Assembly: GCA_037190845.1 (NCBI GenBank)
Contig: JBBCJI010000016.1
Span: forward strand, 97,046-161,045
Length of the DNA stretch: 64,000 bases
Reading direction: 5' to 3'
DNA from: JBEBVQ01 sp037190845
Lineage (GTDB): Bacteria; Bacteroidota; Bacteroidia; Chitinophagales; Chitinophagaceae
Shown: piece by piece, positions 40,558 to 47,721 of the stretch
Numbering within the stretch: the first letter of the stretch is position 1
Layout: every line of letters starts with the position of its first letter
Notes under the pieces: model-generated
What the model was told of the DNA's origin: nothing
Seen by the model: only the letters and a program-made list of their open reading frames with translations
Databases searched by the model: none
Made by a program: the position numbers and the translations under genes

Positions 40558-41541
40558 TTATTTCTTACCCAGCTCCCCTTTCAGGTAATCTATCACTCTT
40601 ACTTCGGTAGCGTCCATACCGTGCAGGTCGGCCAGATAAACGGATGCCCAGTCGGTAAGGTGTACCAGATAAAAAGCCCGTTCCCAGTAATTTTTCCCTT
40701 TCGATACAATCTCTATGAACGTACGGGTACATTTTTTGATGATTTTTTTATTGATCTCCATCCGCATTTGCACCCGCTCATAATCATCCTCATTGCGCAA
40801 CAGCACCACGGCGCGGCTGTTATCTTTATCCCGCCATCCGACAAGCTCATTATGGTTCATCTCAGGTATTACATGATGCCAGGCCAGCATTTTGCCATTC
40901 TCATTGATCTGCTGCCGGAAGCGCACGGCCACGCCTTCATACACCGGCCCCGAGTATATAACAGGGGTCTTTCCGTGTAATTTGTTCGCTAACTGGCGGC
41001 CTGCCTGGCGGATACTTTTTTCTTCCTTTTGCAACAGCCGGATGGCTCCTTTGATCTCTTTTTCAAAGCTGTAATTAATCAGGCCGAAATGTGCCAGTGT
41101 ATACAGTACTTGTATGGACGAATAGCCCAGGCAGGCGCGGGGGGGCATCCCGGCAGGCAGCAGAACACAGTCAAGTTTTTTCTTTGTTGCGATTTCTGCT
41201 ATTTTTCCCCCGGAAGTGATACAAATTATAGTTGCTTTGGCTTTCAATGCCTGGCTCATTGCAGAAAGCGTTTCTTCTGTATTACCTGAATAAGATGAGA
41301 CAATGACCAGCGATTTTGCACTGACGAATGCCGGGAGTGAATAATCCTTATTGACGATAAAAGGTAATTTTATTATGCCTGCGGTGTAGTGCTGGACAAT
41401 TGAGCCACCGATACCGCTTCCCCCGAGGCCGGTCAGTATCACATGATCAAATACCTTTTTAGGTGTAATAAAGCGATAATTTTGCCCGATAATAAGGGCT
41501 TCTCCAAGCTGGGTGCTGAAATTCTGGACGAGATCCTTCAT
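40558..41541 (-). CDS. Bifunctional phosphoglucose/phosphomannose isomerase
   Basis: SIS-fold isomerase of the Pgi/Pmi type, interconverting glucose-6- or mannose-6-phosphate with fructose-6-phosphate. The first SIS half has TGLGGSGIGGSIVQHY and VIVSSYSGNTEETLSAM, binding the phosphate through serines and threonine. The second half has MLAWHHVIPEMNHNELVGW, the PEMNHNE signature with the catalytic glutamate and histidine. The start at 41541 (MKDLVQNFSTQLGEAL) was preferred, since the longer frame would overlap the divergent yraN gene. The length of 327 residues fits this group. A sugar-nucleotide or glycolytic supply role is likely. Confidence 0.9.
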   Translation of the reverse strand: MKDLVQNFSTQLGEALIIGQNYRFITPKKVFDHVILTGLGGSGIGGSIVQHYTAGIIKLPFIVNKDYSLPAFVSAKSLVIVSSYSGNTEETLSAMSQALKAKATIICITSGGKIAEIATKKKLDCVLLPAGMPPRACLGYSSIQVLYTLAHFGLINYSFEKEIKGAIRLLQKEEKSIRQAGRQLANKLHGKTPVIYSGPVYEGVAVRFRQQINENGKMLAWHHVIPEMNHNELVGWRDKDNSRAVVLLRNEDDYERVQMRMEINKKIIKKCTRTFIEIVSKGKNYWERAFYLVHLTDWASVYLADLHGMDATEVRVIDYLKGELGKK

Positions 41542-41556
41542 CTTTTTTTTATTTCG

Positions 41557-41913
41557 ATGGCCAAACATAATGAAACGGGCGCAAAAGGAGAACAGGTGGG
41601 TGTCAACTATTTGCTAAAACTTGGCTATACGATCCTGCACCGTAACTGGAGGTTCCGTCAAAAGGAGGTGGATTGCATTGCTCTGAAAAACAATATCGTG
41701 GTCGTAGTAGAAATAAAAACCCGTAGTCATTTTGGGTTCGGTTTCCCTGAAGAAGCCGTAAATACTGCCAAACAGCGATTCCTGAAGCAGGCCGCTGAAG
41801 TATGGATGGATCGCCATCCGCAATATACAGAGCTGCGTTTTGATATTATCAGCATTTTGCTGGAAGGAGATACGGTAAAGGAGATCATCCATCTTGAGGA
41901 TGCATTTTATTAA
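41557..41913 (+). CDS. YraN/UPF0102 family nuclease-like protein
   Basis: Small protein of 118 residues of the UPF0102 (YraN) family, with a PD-(D/E)xK endonuclease-like fold. Marks are AKGEQVGVNYLLKLGYTILHRNWRF, the catalytic-type KEVDCIA and VVVVEIKTR (D, then E-x-K), and a C-terminal ELRFDIISILL. Cellular role is not established; a part in DNA repair or recombination has been suggested for the family. The ATG at 41557 lies only 15 nt from the divergent isomerase start, so at least one of the promoters must lie inside the other gene. A palindrome follows the stop. Confidence 0.88.
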   Translation: MAKHNETGAKGEQVGVNYLLKLGYTILHRNWRFRQKEVDCIALKNNIVVVVEIKTRSHFGFGFPEEAVNTAKQRFLKQAAEVWMDRHPQYTELRFDIISILLEGDTVKEIIHLEDAFY

Positions 41914-41922
41914 AATAAATAC

Positions 41923-41950
41923 GTAGAGACGCGACGCATCGCGTCTCTAC
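41923..41950. terminator. GTAGAGACGCGA palindrome between yraN and SMR gene
   Basis: GTAGAGACGCGA-cgca-TCGCGTCTCTAC is a perfect 12-bp stem with a 4-nt loop between convergent genes, 10 nt after the yraN stop. I recognise this as nearly the sequence of a repeat widespread in cyanobacteria and Bacteroidota. It probably acts as a bidirectional terminator. Confidence 0.65.
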
Positions 41951-41966
41951 TACGTGTGGTGGTTGG

Positions 41967-42293
41967 TCAATGAGAAACAGCCTTCAGGCCGATCACAGAC
42001 GCGATCAGTGTAGAAATAAAAAATATACGCCAGAAATCTGCTGGTTCTTTAAAAAAGATAATACCTACCAATACCGTACCGACTGCGCCAATGCCTGTCC
42101 ATACTGCGTATGCGGTGCCTATTGGTAAAGTCTGTGTGGCTTTGTATAGCAAATACATGCTGATGGAGAGGCAAACAAAAAAAGAAACCATCCACCAGGT
42201 TGCAGTAGTGCCTGTTGTTTCTTTAGCTTTCCCGAGACTGGCAGCAAAGCCGACTTCAAAAAGCCCGGCAATAATCAAAATAATCCAGTTCAT
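41967..42293 (-). CDS. sugE: SMR family exporter (SugE/Gdx-like)
   Basis: Small multidrug-resistance family protein of 108 residues with four membrane helices. The essential glutamate E13 is in WIILIIAGLFEVGFA, and YLLYKATQTLPIGTAYAVWTGIGAVGTVLVGIIFFKEP is the family core. The beginning and the tail (ASVIGLKAVSH) look more like the guanidinium-exporting SugE/Gdx branch than the EmrE/QacE drug pumps, but this is a judgement by eye. Only one gene is present, so it would work as a dual-topology homodimer. No guanidine riboswitch was recognised in the 66 nt upstream. Confidence 0.85.
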   Translation of the reverse strand: MNWIILIIAGLFEVGFAASLGKAKETTGTTATWWMVSFFVCLSISMYLLYKATQTLPIGTAYAVWTGIGAVGTVLVGIIFFKEPADFWRIFFISTLIASVIGLKAVSH

Positions 42294-42313
42294 GATTGGT
42301 TGTATGTGATCAA

Positions 42314-42352
42314 ATTAATGTGTTAAATGTGTTGAACGTGATACAACACATA
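42314..42352. repeat. GATGTGNNN-family element, partial copy
   Basis: Units AATGTGTTA, AATGTGTTG and AACGTGATA at 9-bp period, with a short return arm ACAACACAT, in the gap between the MCE gene and the SMR gene. Confidence 0.6.
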
Positions 42353-42359
42353 CCAGGGC

Positions 42360-43262
42360 TTACTTTTTCTTTCCGCCAAAGATAGAAATACCCGGCGGGT
42401 CTTCCTGCAATGATTGCAAATTCCGGGTAAGTGTATCCAGTGACCGTGAAAGATCAGCGCTTTTTTCCCGGTCTTTTATCAAGGAGGATTGTTTTACCTC
42501 TTCTATATGTTGCCGGAGGCTGGAAACAGTAGCTTTCAGGTCTGAAGTATTTTCATGAATGCCCGATGTAGCCAGCGATTTGCTCTGGCGTTCGGTTTTG
42601 AGAAAGGCTGCGTCGTTGTCTTGTTGATTAAAGTCCTCTGTAGCCTGGCTGGCGGTTCTTATCGTACGTGTAAATGCAATACTTTGTTTGTTAATGTCAG
42701 CGGCTATCCGGGAAAATTGTTTTGTCTGGGAGTCCAGCTGTATCAGCAGGTGTACAAACCTGCCGGTAAGGCCGCCGGTTATCATATGTCTGAATTCATT
42801 GAGGCCGGTATCGGTAGCCTGAAGCAGGAATTTGGCCTGTTCAATAGCCGGTGTGATCTTGGTCGAAAAGTTATCAATCATATTGGGGTCTACGGCTGTT
42901 TGCACCAGTGCGCCGTCCGGCAGATAGTTGTTCTTTGTACCCGGATGGATTTCAATGCTTTTGTTGTCGATAAGGCTACCTGAAACGAGCACGGCCGTGC
43001 AGCCTTCTGTAAGCCGGTGTTGTTTGGGAAGGGATATAGAAATCCGTATATTCTGATCTCCATTGAGCGCTATATCTGTTACCTTGCCGATAGCAACACC
43101 TTTAAGATATACCGGTGCGCCCTCTGCCAATCCCTGTACATTATCATAATATCCGAAATAAGTATGATTTTCTGATCCCCGCCCGGTGTTTTTAAAGAAG
43201 TAATATCCGCCTGCAACAAGCAGGATGACAATCAGGATACCAATGCGTGCGGTTTTATTCAT
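42360..43262 (-). CDS. MCE/MlaD family protein
   Basis: Membrane-anchored MCE-domain protein of 300 residues, in the family that binds lipids and moves them between membranes (MlaD-like). One N-terminal helix (IGILIVILLVAGGYYFF) precedes the MCE domain (about 35-120) with YYDNVQGLAEGAPVYLKGVAIGKVTDIAL, ISISLPKQHRLTEGCTAVLVSGSLIDNKSIEI. The rest is a long predicted helical coiled-coil with many polar residues (about 130-295), as in MCE proteins of Bacteroidota. No MlaE permease or MlaF ATPase gene adjoins, which is unusual for the family. Confidence 0.88.
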   Translation of the reverse strand: MNKTARIGILIVILLVAGGYYFFKNTGRGSENHTYFGYYDNVQGLAEGAPVYLKGVAIGKVTDIALNGDQNIRISISLPKQHRLTEGCTAVLVSGSLIDNKSIEIHPGTKNNYLPDGALVQTAVDPNMIDNFSTKITPAIEQAKFLLQATDTGLNEFRHMITGGLTGRFVHLLIQLDSQTKQFSRIAADINKQSIAFTRTIRTASQATEDFNQQDNDAAFLKTERQSKSLATSGIHENTSDLKATVSSLRQHIEEVKQSSLIKDREKSADLSRSLDTLTRNLQSLQEDPPGISIFGGKKK

Positions 43263-43288
43263 AACATACCAATATGCGAAACACTACG

Positions 43289-43296
43289 CTAAAGTA
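43289..43296 (-). promoter_or_regulatory. Possible -7 box of the MCE gene
   Basis: TACTTTAG on the minus strand, one base from TAnnTTTG, 26 nt upstream of the start, with TTTA 21 nt further upstream in place of the -33 TTTG. Confidence 0.3.
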
Positions 43297-43458
43297 CAGA
43301 TAATAATGCAGCCGGCATAAAAAGGAGTGCTGCTATGCAAAAGCTGTCATTGTGGTTGTCGTGCCGCAATCATATAAAATGATAAATTCCTTCACGTATC
43401 TGCATTAACAAAAGTCAATACCGGCCTTGTTGAGTCGGGATGAAAATCCTTATCTTGT

Positions 43459-43466
43459 TATCTTTG
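43459..43466 (+). promoter_or_regulatory. -7 promoter box of the lipoprotein-uvrC unit
   Basis: TATCTTTG, a perfect TAnnTTTG, ends 2 nt before an in-frame ATG at 43468 and 19 nt before the one at 43486. This favours the second ATG as the start. Confidence 0.5.
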
Positions 43467-43485
43467 TATGCCCAAATTCTTTTTC

Positions 43486-44070
43486 ATGTGCCTGAAACCA
43501 TTCCGTATCATAATACATATAATAACACTGATGCTTATAGCAGGCTGTGCAGGTGACCGGAATGGTATTGCCGAAAAAGCCACAAATACGGAGGGACGCT
43601 ATTTTTCCTTAAGGCAACTGGCGGCCGATCAGTTTAAAAACTTTCGCGGAACGCCTTTTGTAATAGAAAAGATAATAAGTCTGAACGGGCAATGGGATTC
43701 GGTGGTTATCAATTCATACAATGCAGACTGGGAAGCGGTATTTAATACGTTTTTTGCTACGGATATAAGCGAAGAAAAATACCTCGACCGGTATAAGGTG
43801 GACGTGTTTGATGATGGTATGGGGGCATTGGTGCTTTTTTATGCGGCAAAAGATGACAAGCTGTTTACCCGTACTTTGCAGGTAAGACTTGATGCGGTAA
43901 CCAACCGTGTATTGTCTGTCTTTATAGAAACAGGTAAAAAGTCATTCTGGAACGAGGAAACACAAAAACTATATTATACGCCGATGAAGCTGATCCAGAT
44001 ACAGGAATACAGTAAGCCCCTCTTCGGACGCAAAAAAGAGTTGCACATTACCTGGCGTTTTACACTGTAA
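43486..44070 (+). CDS. Predicted lipoprotein of unknown function
   Basis: A 194-residue protein with a lipoprotein signal (IIIHIITLMLIAGC, the lipobox LIAGC with the acylated cysteine near residue 21). The mature part has no domain I recognise; it is a mixed alpha/beta polypeptide with FVIEKIISLNGQWDSVVINSYNADW, LVLFYAAKDDKLFTRTLQVRLDA and a positively charged C-terminus ending ELHITWRFTL. It lies 17 nt upstream of uvrC on the same strand and is likely co-transcribed. The ATG at 43486 was taken because a -7 box leaves no leader for the earlier one. Confidence 0.7.
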   Translation: MCLKPFRIIIHIITLMLIAGCAGDRNGIAEKATNTEGRYFSLRQLAADQFKNFRGTPFVIEKIISLNGQWDSVVINSYNADWEAVFNTFFATDISEEKYLDRYKVDVFDDGMGALVLFYAAKDDKLFTRTLQVRLDAVTNRVLSVFIETGKKSFWNEETQKLYYTPMKLIQIQEYSKPLFGRKKELHITWRFTL

Positions 44071-44087
44071 ATAAAAGTTGCTCATAC

Positions 44088-45881
44088 ATGACCCGTGAAG
44101 CGTTCAGTAAAATAGTATTATCTATCCCTCATCAGCCGGGATGCTATAAGTATTATGGTGCGAACGATGAGTTGTTGTATGTGGGTAAGGCAAAAGATCT
44201 GCGTAAGCGTGTTACTTCATATTTTAATAAGAATGTGGGGAATAATAAGACCCGGAGACTGGTGTCTTTGATAGAGCGTATTGAGTTTACGGTGACGGAT
44301 ACGGAGCATGATGCGTTCCTCCTTGAAAATTCGCTGATCAAACATGATCGCCCCCGGTATAACATTGAGCTGAAAGACGATAAAACGTATCCATATGTGG
44401 TGATAAAAAAGGAGCATTTCCCAAGAGTATTTCTGACCCGGAGGGTGATACGTGATGGATCGGAGTACATAGGTCCGTTTACTGACGTTGGCCAGGTAAA
44501 GGAGTTGTTGGGTTTGATTCGTCAGAATATACCGCTTCGCAATTGTAACCTGAACCTGGCGCCCCGGAATATTGCCAAGGGAAAATTCAAAGTGTGCCTT
44601 GAATATCATCTTGGTAATTGCATGGGGCCTTGCGAAGGACTACAGTCGGAGGCAGATTATGACAGCAGTCTGCAGCAGGTGCGTCATGTGCTCAAGGGAA
44701 ATGTAGGAGAAGTTATTAAATCGCTTAAGATGCGGATGACAGAGCTGGCAGCAGAGCTGCAGTTTGAAAAAGCGGCTGTGATAAAAAGCAAGATCGATAC
44801 GCTGCAAAACTATCACAGTAAATCCGCTGTTGTTCACCCGCATCTCGGAGATCTTGATGTGGCAACGATCCTGAGCGATGAAGGGAATGCCTATGTTCAT
44901 TTTATGATGGTAAGGAATGGAGGTGTCATATACGCCAGTACGGTGCCGATCGAAAAGAAACTTGAAGAAACAGATACGGAAGTGCTTTCCATTGCACTGG
45001 ATCGCCTGCGTGAAAAATCCGGTAGCAATGCGCCTGAAGTGGTAGTGCCACTGCCGGTTGATGTGACGGATAAAGCGCTTCGTATAACCATACCGAAAGC
45101 CGGTGATAAGAAAAAACTGCTTGACTTAAGCCTGAAGAATGCAGAAATTTATCGTCAGGAAATACGAAGGAAGGCCATGTTGCATACAGGAGAAAGAGAT
45201 GACGTACAAGCATTGGAAATATTGCAGGAGGCACTGCGGCTTCCGGCATTGCCCCTGCATATTGAATGCTTCGATAATTCCAACTTCCAGGGAGCTTATC
45301 CTGTGTCTGCCATGGTTTGCTTTCGGAACGGCCAGCCGTCAAAAAAGGACTACCGGCACTACCACATAAAAACAGTGACAGGTATCAATGACTTTGCTTC
45401 CATGGCAGAAGTTGTATACCGGAGGTATAAGCGAGTACAGGAAGAGCAGGTGTCGCTGCCTCAACTCGTGATTATTGACGGCGGTAAGGGGCAGTTGGGC
45501 GCTGCGCTTGAGAGCATCGAAAAGCTGGGTCTTGCCGGTCGCATGACGGTAGTGGGGCTCGCCAAGCGGGAAGAGTCCGTTTTTTTTCCGGGCGATCGTG
45601 AGCCGCTGCAATTATCTTATGATAATCCCGCGCATCTGCTGATCCGCCGTATCCGGGATGAGGTGCACCGCTTCGGTATTAGTTTTCATCGACAGCAACG
45701 GAGCAAGGGCACGTTCAAAAACGAGCTGGAAGGTATTGTGGGTATCGGTGAGAAAACGGCGACGGAATTGTTGCAGGCATTCCGTAGCGTCAGCAAGATC
45801 AAAACATTGACCGAACGGGAGCTTACCCGTGTTGTTGGCGCAAAGAAAGCAAGGATTGTATATACCTACTTTAATGAATGA
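44088..45881 (+). CDS. uvrC: Excinuclease ABC subunit C
   Basis: UvrC, the dual-incision nuclease of nucleotide excision repair. The N-terminal GIY-YIG domain (PHQPGCYKYYGANDELLYVGKAKDLRKR, about 10-90) makes the 3' cut. A UvrBC contact motif is at about 205-240 (MRMTELAAELQFEKAAVIKSKID). The RNase-H-like UvrC domain has ECFDNSNFQGAYPVSAMVCF and LVIIDGGKGQLGAAL, whose aspartates make the 5' cut, with VVGLAKREE. The helix-hairpin-helix tail is GIGEKTATELLQAF. The length of 597 is typical. A cysteine cluster (CLEYHLGNCMGPC) is as in most UvrC proteins. Confidence 0.97.
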   Translation: MTREAFSKIVLSIPHQPGCYKYYGANDELLYVGKAKDLRKRVTSYFNKNVGNNKTRRLVSLIERIEFTVTDTEHDAFLLENSLIKHDRPRYNIELKDDKTYPYVVIKKEHFPRVFLTRRVIRDGSEYIGPFTDVGQVKELLGLIRQNIPLRNCNLNLAPRNIAKGKFKVCLEYHLGNCMGPCEGLQSEADYDSSLQQVRHVLKGNVGEVIKSLKMRMTELAAELQFEKAAVIKSKIDTLQNYHSKSAVVHPHLGDLDVATILSDEGNAYVHFMMVRNGGVIYASTVPIEKKLEETDTEVLSIALDRLREKSGSNAPEVVVPLPVDVTDKALRITIPKAGDKKKLLDLSLKNAEIYRQEIRRKAMLHTGERDDVQALEILQEALRLPALPLHIECFDNSNFQGAYPVSAMVCFRNGQPSKKDYRHYHIKTVTGINDFASMAEVVYRRYKRVQEEQVSLPQLVIIDGGKGQLGAALESIEKLGLAGRMTVVGLAKREESVFFPGDREPLQLSYDNPAHLLIRRIRDEVHRFGISFHRQQRSKGTFKNELEGIVGIGEKTATELLQAFRSVSKIKTLTERELTRVVGAKKARIVYTYFNE

Positions 45882-45938
45882 TGAGTTATGAATGATGAAT
45901 GAAAGCTCATCATTCATCATTCATCATTCATAACTCAA
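45880..45938. repeat. ATGAATGATGA-unit palindrome, copy 1
   Basis: Left arm GAGTTATGAATGATGAATGA, loop AAGC, right arm TCATCATTCATCATTCATCA then TTCATAACTC. It fills the 53 nt between the convergent uvrC and htpX stop codons and overlaps the uvrC stop. A partial second copy is at 47617-47660. Confidence 0.75.
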
Positions 45939-46870
45939 AATGCTTCCAGGGCTTTGATCCGTTTTTCGATAGGAGGATGCGTGGCAAACAGGCTGCTGAT
46001 CGAAAAAGAGTTTTCTTTTTTTACCTGTGGGTGATCTATGAACAACTGAGCTACATCTTCATTTTTTACTGCGGCTATATATGGATTGCCGGAGATTTTC
46101 CGTAGAGCGCTTGCAAGTGCAAGCGGATTTCGGGTCATCTCGGCAGCACCGGCATCGGCCATATATTCCCTTTTGCGTGAAATGCCGAAACGCAGGAGGA
46201 TAGAAATGAAATAGGCGATGGCGGAAATAACTACTGCTGCCAGCAGGATCACGCCATTGTTGTCTTTGCCATCCCTTCTTCGTCCGCCGCCCATGCCGGA
46301 ATAAAAAAGACTGCGCATAGCCATCTGGCTCAGGAATGCGAAAATGCCTACAAACACAATGGATACGATCAGCAGCCGTACATCCCGGTTCCGGATATGC
46401 GCCAACTCATGGGCGATCACTCCTTCCAGCTCGGCATCATCGAGTACATTGATAATGCCCCGTGAGAGCGTTACGGCGTATGTTTTTTCATTGATCCCGC
46501 TGGCGTAGGCATTCAGGGCGTCATCTTCAATCACATATACTTTGGGCATCTTCATCCCTTGCGAAATACAGAGATTTTCTACGAGGTTATACACCCGCAT
46601 ATTCTCTTTGCGCTCCAGTGGACGGGCTCCAGTGGCAGCCTGTATAATAGCCGTGTTGGCAAAATAGGCCACTGCAAACCAGATAGCAGTGCCAATCAGC
46701 ACCAATGGCATTGCCTGGAGGAAAACAGGCATTACCATTGTCTTGTCTTCCGATATAAAAAACAGAAAAGCATACACCATCCCCAGCAACAGCAGCGGAA
46801 AGGCTATCAGCAGCAGCATGGAATTCCGGTTGTTCCGGGATATTTGTGTTTGTATGCCTACGTAGGCCAT
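45935..46870 (-). CDS. htpX: M48 family metalloprotease HtpX
   Basis: Membrane zinc metalloprotease of the HtpX type, acting on damaged membrane proteins. Starts at ATG 46870 (MAYVGIQTQISRNNRNS). Two N-terminal helices are followed by YNLVENLCISQGMKMPKVYVIEDDALNAYASG, the zinc motif HELAH at residues 154-158 and the third ligand glutamate in KREYMADAGAAEM. Two more helices lie in between. The length of 311 is a little above the E. coli protein. It follows lemA on the same strand, a common pairing, with a GATGTGNNN palindrome in the 91-nt gap. Confidence 0.93.
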   Translation of the reverse strand: MAYVGIQTQISRNNRNSMLLLIAFPLLLLGMVYAFLFFISEDKTMVMPVFLQAMPLVLIGTAIWFAVAYFANTAIIQAATGARPLERKENMRVYNLVENLCISQGMKMPKVYVIEDDALNAYASGINEKTYAVTLSRGIINVLDDAELEGVIAHELAHIRNRDVRLLIVSIVFVGIFAFLSQMAMRSLFYSGMGGGRRRDGKDNNGVILLAAVVISAIAYFISILLRFGISRKREYMADAGAAEMTRNPLALASALRKISGNPYIAAVKNEDVAQLFIDHPQVKKENSFSISSLFATHPPIEKRIKALEAF

Positions 46871-46883
46871 GTATTTAAGTTTC

Positions 46884-46968
46884 GATGTGTTGGATATGTT
46901 TGATGTGACAGATGTGTTTGATCTGGCGTATGAGTACAGCACATTTCACACATCAAACACATCAAAAA
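46884..46968. repeat. GATGTGNNN-unit palindrome between lemA and htpX
   Basis: Units GATGTGTTG GATATGTTT GATGTGACA GATGTGTTT at 9-bp period, then a loop, then CACATTTCA CACATCAAA CACATCAAA. It sits inside the presumed lemA-htpX transcript and ends at the lemA stop. Confidence 0.8.
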
Positions 46969-47525
46969 CTGATCTTCGGCGGTTCTTCCATGGTCTGGCG
47001 CTGCTCTACGCTTAGCTCGTACATGGGCTGCCGGGTGAAGCCGAAGCTTTTGGCTATAATGTTTGCAGGGAATGATTCCACACCGGTATTAAGCTCGCGG
47101 GTGGCCCCGTTAAAGTAACGGCGGGCAGCCGCCAGCTTATTTTCGATGTCGGATATTTCGTTTTGCAGTTGCAGGAAATTCTGGTTGGCTTTCAGATCGG
47201 GGTAGGCTTCCACCTGTATCCGTAATCCCTGCAGAGCATGCGTTAGTTGGGTGTCGGCCTGGATCTTGTCATTAATGCTGTTGGCGCCCATTACAGCAGA
47301 ACGCGCCTGTGTAATGCGCTCCAGCAGATCTTTTTCATGAGCGGCATAACCTTTTACGGTAGAGACCAGTTGAGGGATGAGATCATTCCGCTGGCGTAAT
47401 TGCACATCAATATCTGCAAAAGCATTTTCGCGGTTGTTTTTCAGGCGCACCAGGCGGTTGTACAAACTGACAAGCCATAGTACGATCAGTACGATTACTC
47501 CTATGATAATTAATCCTGCAGTCAT
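46962..47525 (-). CDS. lemA: LemA family protein
   Basis: Membrane-anchored LemA protein of 187 residues from ATG 47525. One N-terminal helix (AGLIIIGVIVLIVLWLVSLYN) is followed by the helical-bundle core: VRLKNNRENAFADIDVQLRQRNDLIPQLVSTVKGYAAHEKDLLERITQAR and YPDLKANQNFLQLQNEISDIENKLAAARRYFN. The C-terminal GVESFPANIIAKSFGF is conserved. The function is unclear; LemA often accompanies HtpX, as here. A perfect -7 box lies 34 nt upstream. The gene is divergent from the sensor-kinase cassette. Confidence 0.94.
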   Translation of the reverse strand: MTAGLIIIGVIVLIVLWLVSLYNRLVRLKNNRENAFADIDVQLRQRNDLIPQLVSTVKGYAAHEKDLLERITQARSAVMGANSINDKIQADTQLTHALQGLRIQVEAYPDLKANQNFLQLQNEISDIENKLAAARRYFNGATRELNTGVESFPANIIAKSFGFTRQPMYELSVEQRQTMEEPPKISF

Positions 47526-47558
47526 CCGGATATTTATTTTAGGTGAAAATATTGTATG

Positions 47559-47566
47559 CAAAGGTA
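47559..47566 (-). promoter_or_regulatory. -7 promoter box of lemA-htpX
   Basis: TACCTTTG on the minus strand, a perfect TAnnTTTG, 34 nt upstream of the lemA ATG. Confidence 0.55.
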
Positions 47567-47616
47567 ACAAAACACAGTCATATAAACCGTTACGGCTTTG
47601 TGAAACCTTTGGTTTT

Positions 47617-47660
47617 AGTGATGAGCTATGAATGATGAACGATAAGTCGATAACTCATTC
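47617..47660. repeat. ATGAATGATGA-family element, copy 2
   Basis: AGTGATGAGCTATGAATGAT and GAACGATAAGTCGATAACTC, a short imperfect palindrome in the intergenic region between lemA and the first sensor-kinase gene, just upstream of the kinase promoter block. Confidence 0.6.
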
Positions 47661-47662
47661 CT

Positions 47663-47693
47663 GGGATACTTGTGTGTATTTTTTTACCTTGCT
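47663..47693 (+). promoter_or_regulatory. Promoter block of kinase cassette 1
   Basis: GGGATACTTGTGTGTATTT plus TTTTACCTTGCT is nearly identical to 60085-60114 before the second cassette (one substitution and one T run difference). TACCTTGC (47685-47692) is the -7 element. It lies inside the open frame and so places translation start at 47701 or later. Confidence 0.6.
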
Positions 47694-47721
47694 CTTCCCC
47701 ATGGCACGGCAGGATAAAATA

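Noticed and set aside
42294..42359. Guanidine riboswitch upstream of the SugE-like gene
   Set aside because: The interval is only 66 nt and holds a GATGTGNNN-type repeat; no riboswitch core could be recognised.
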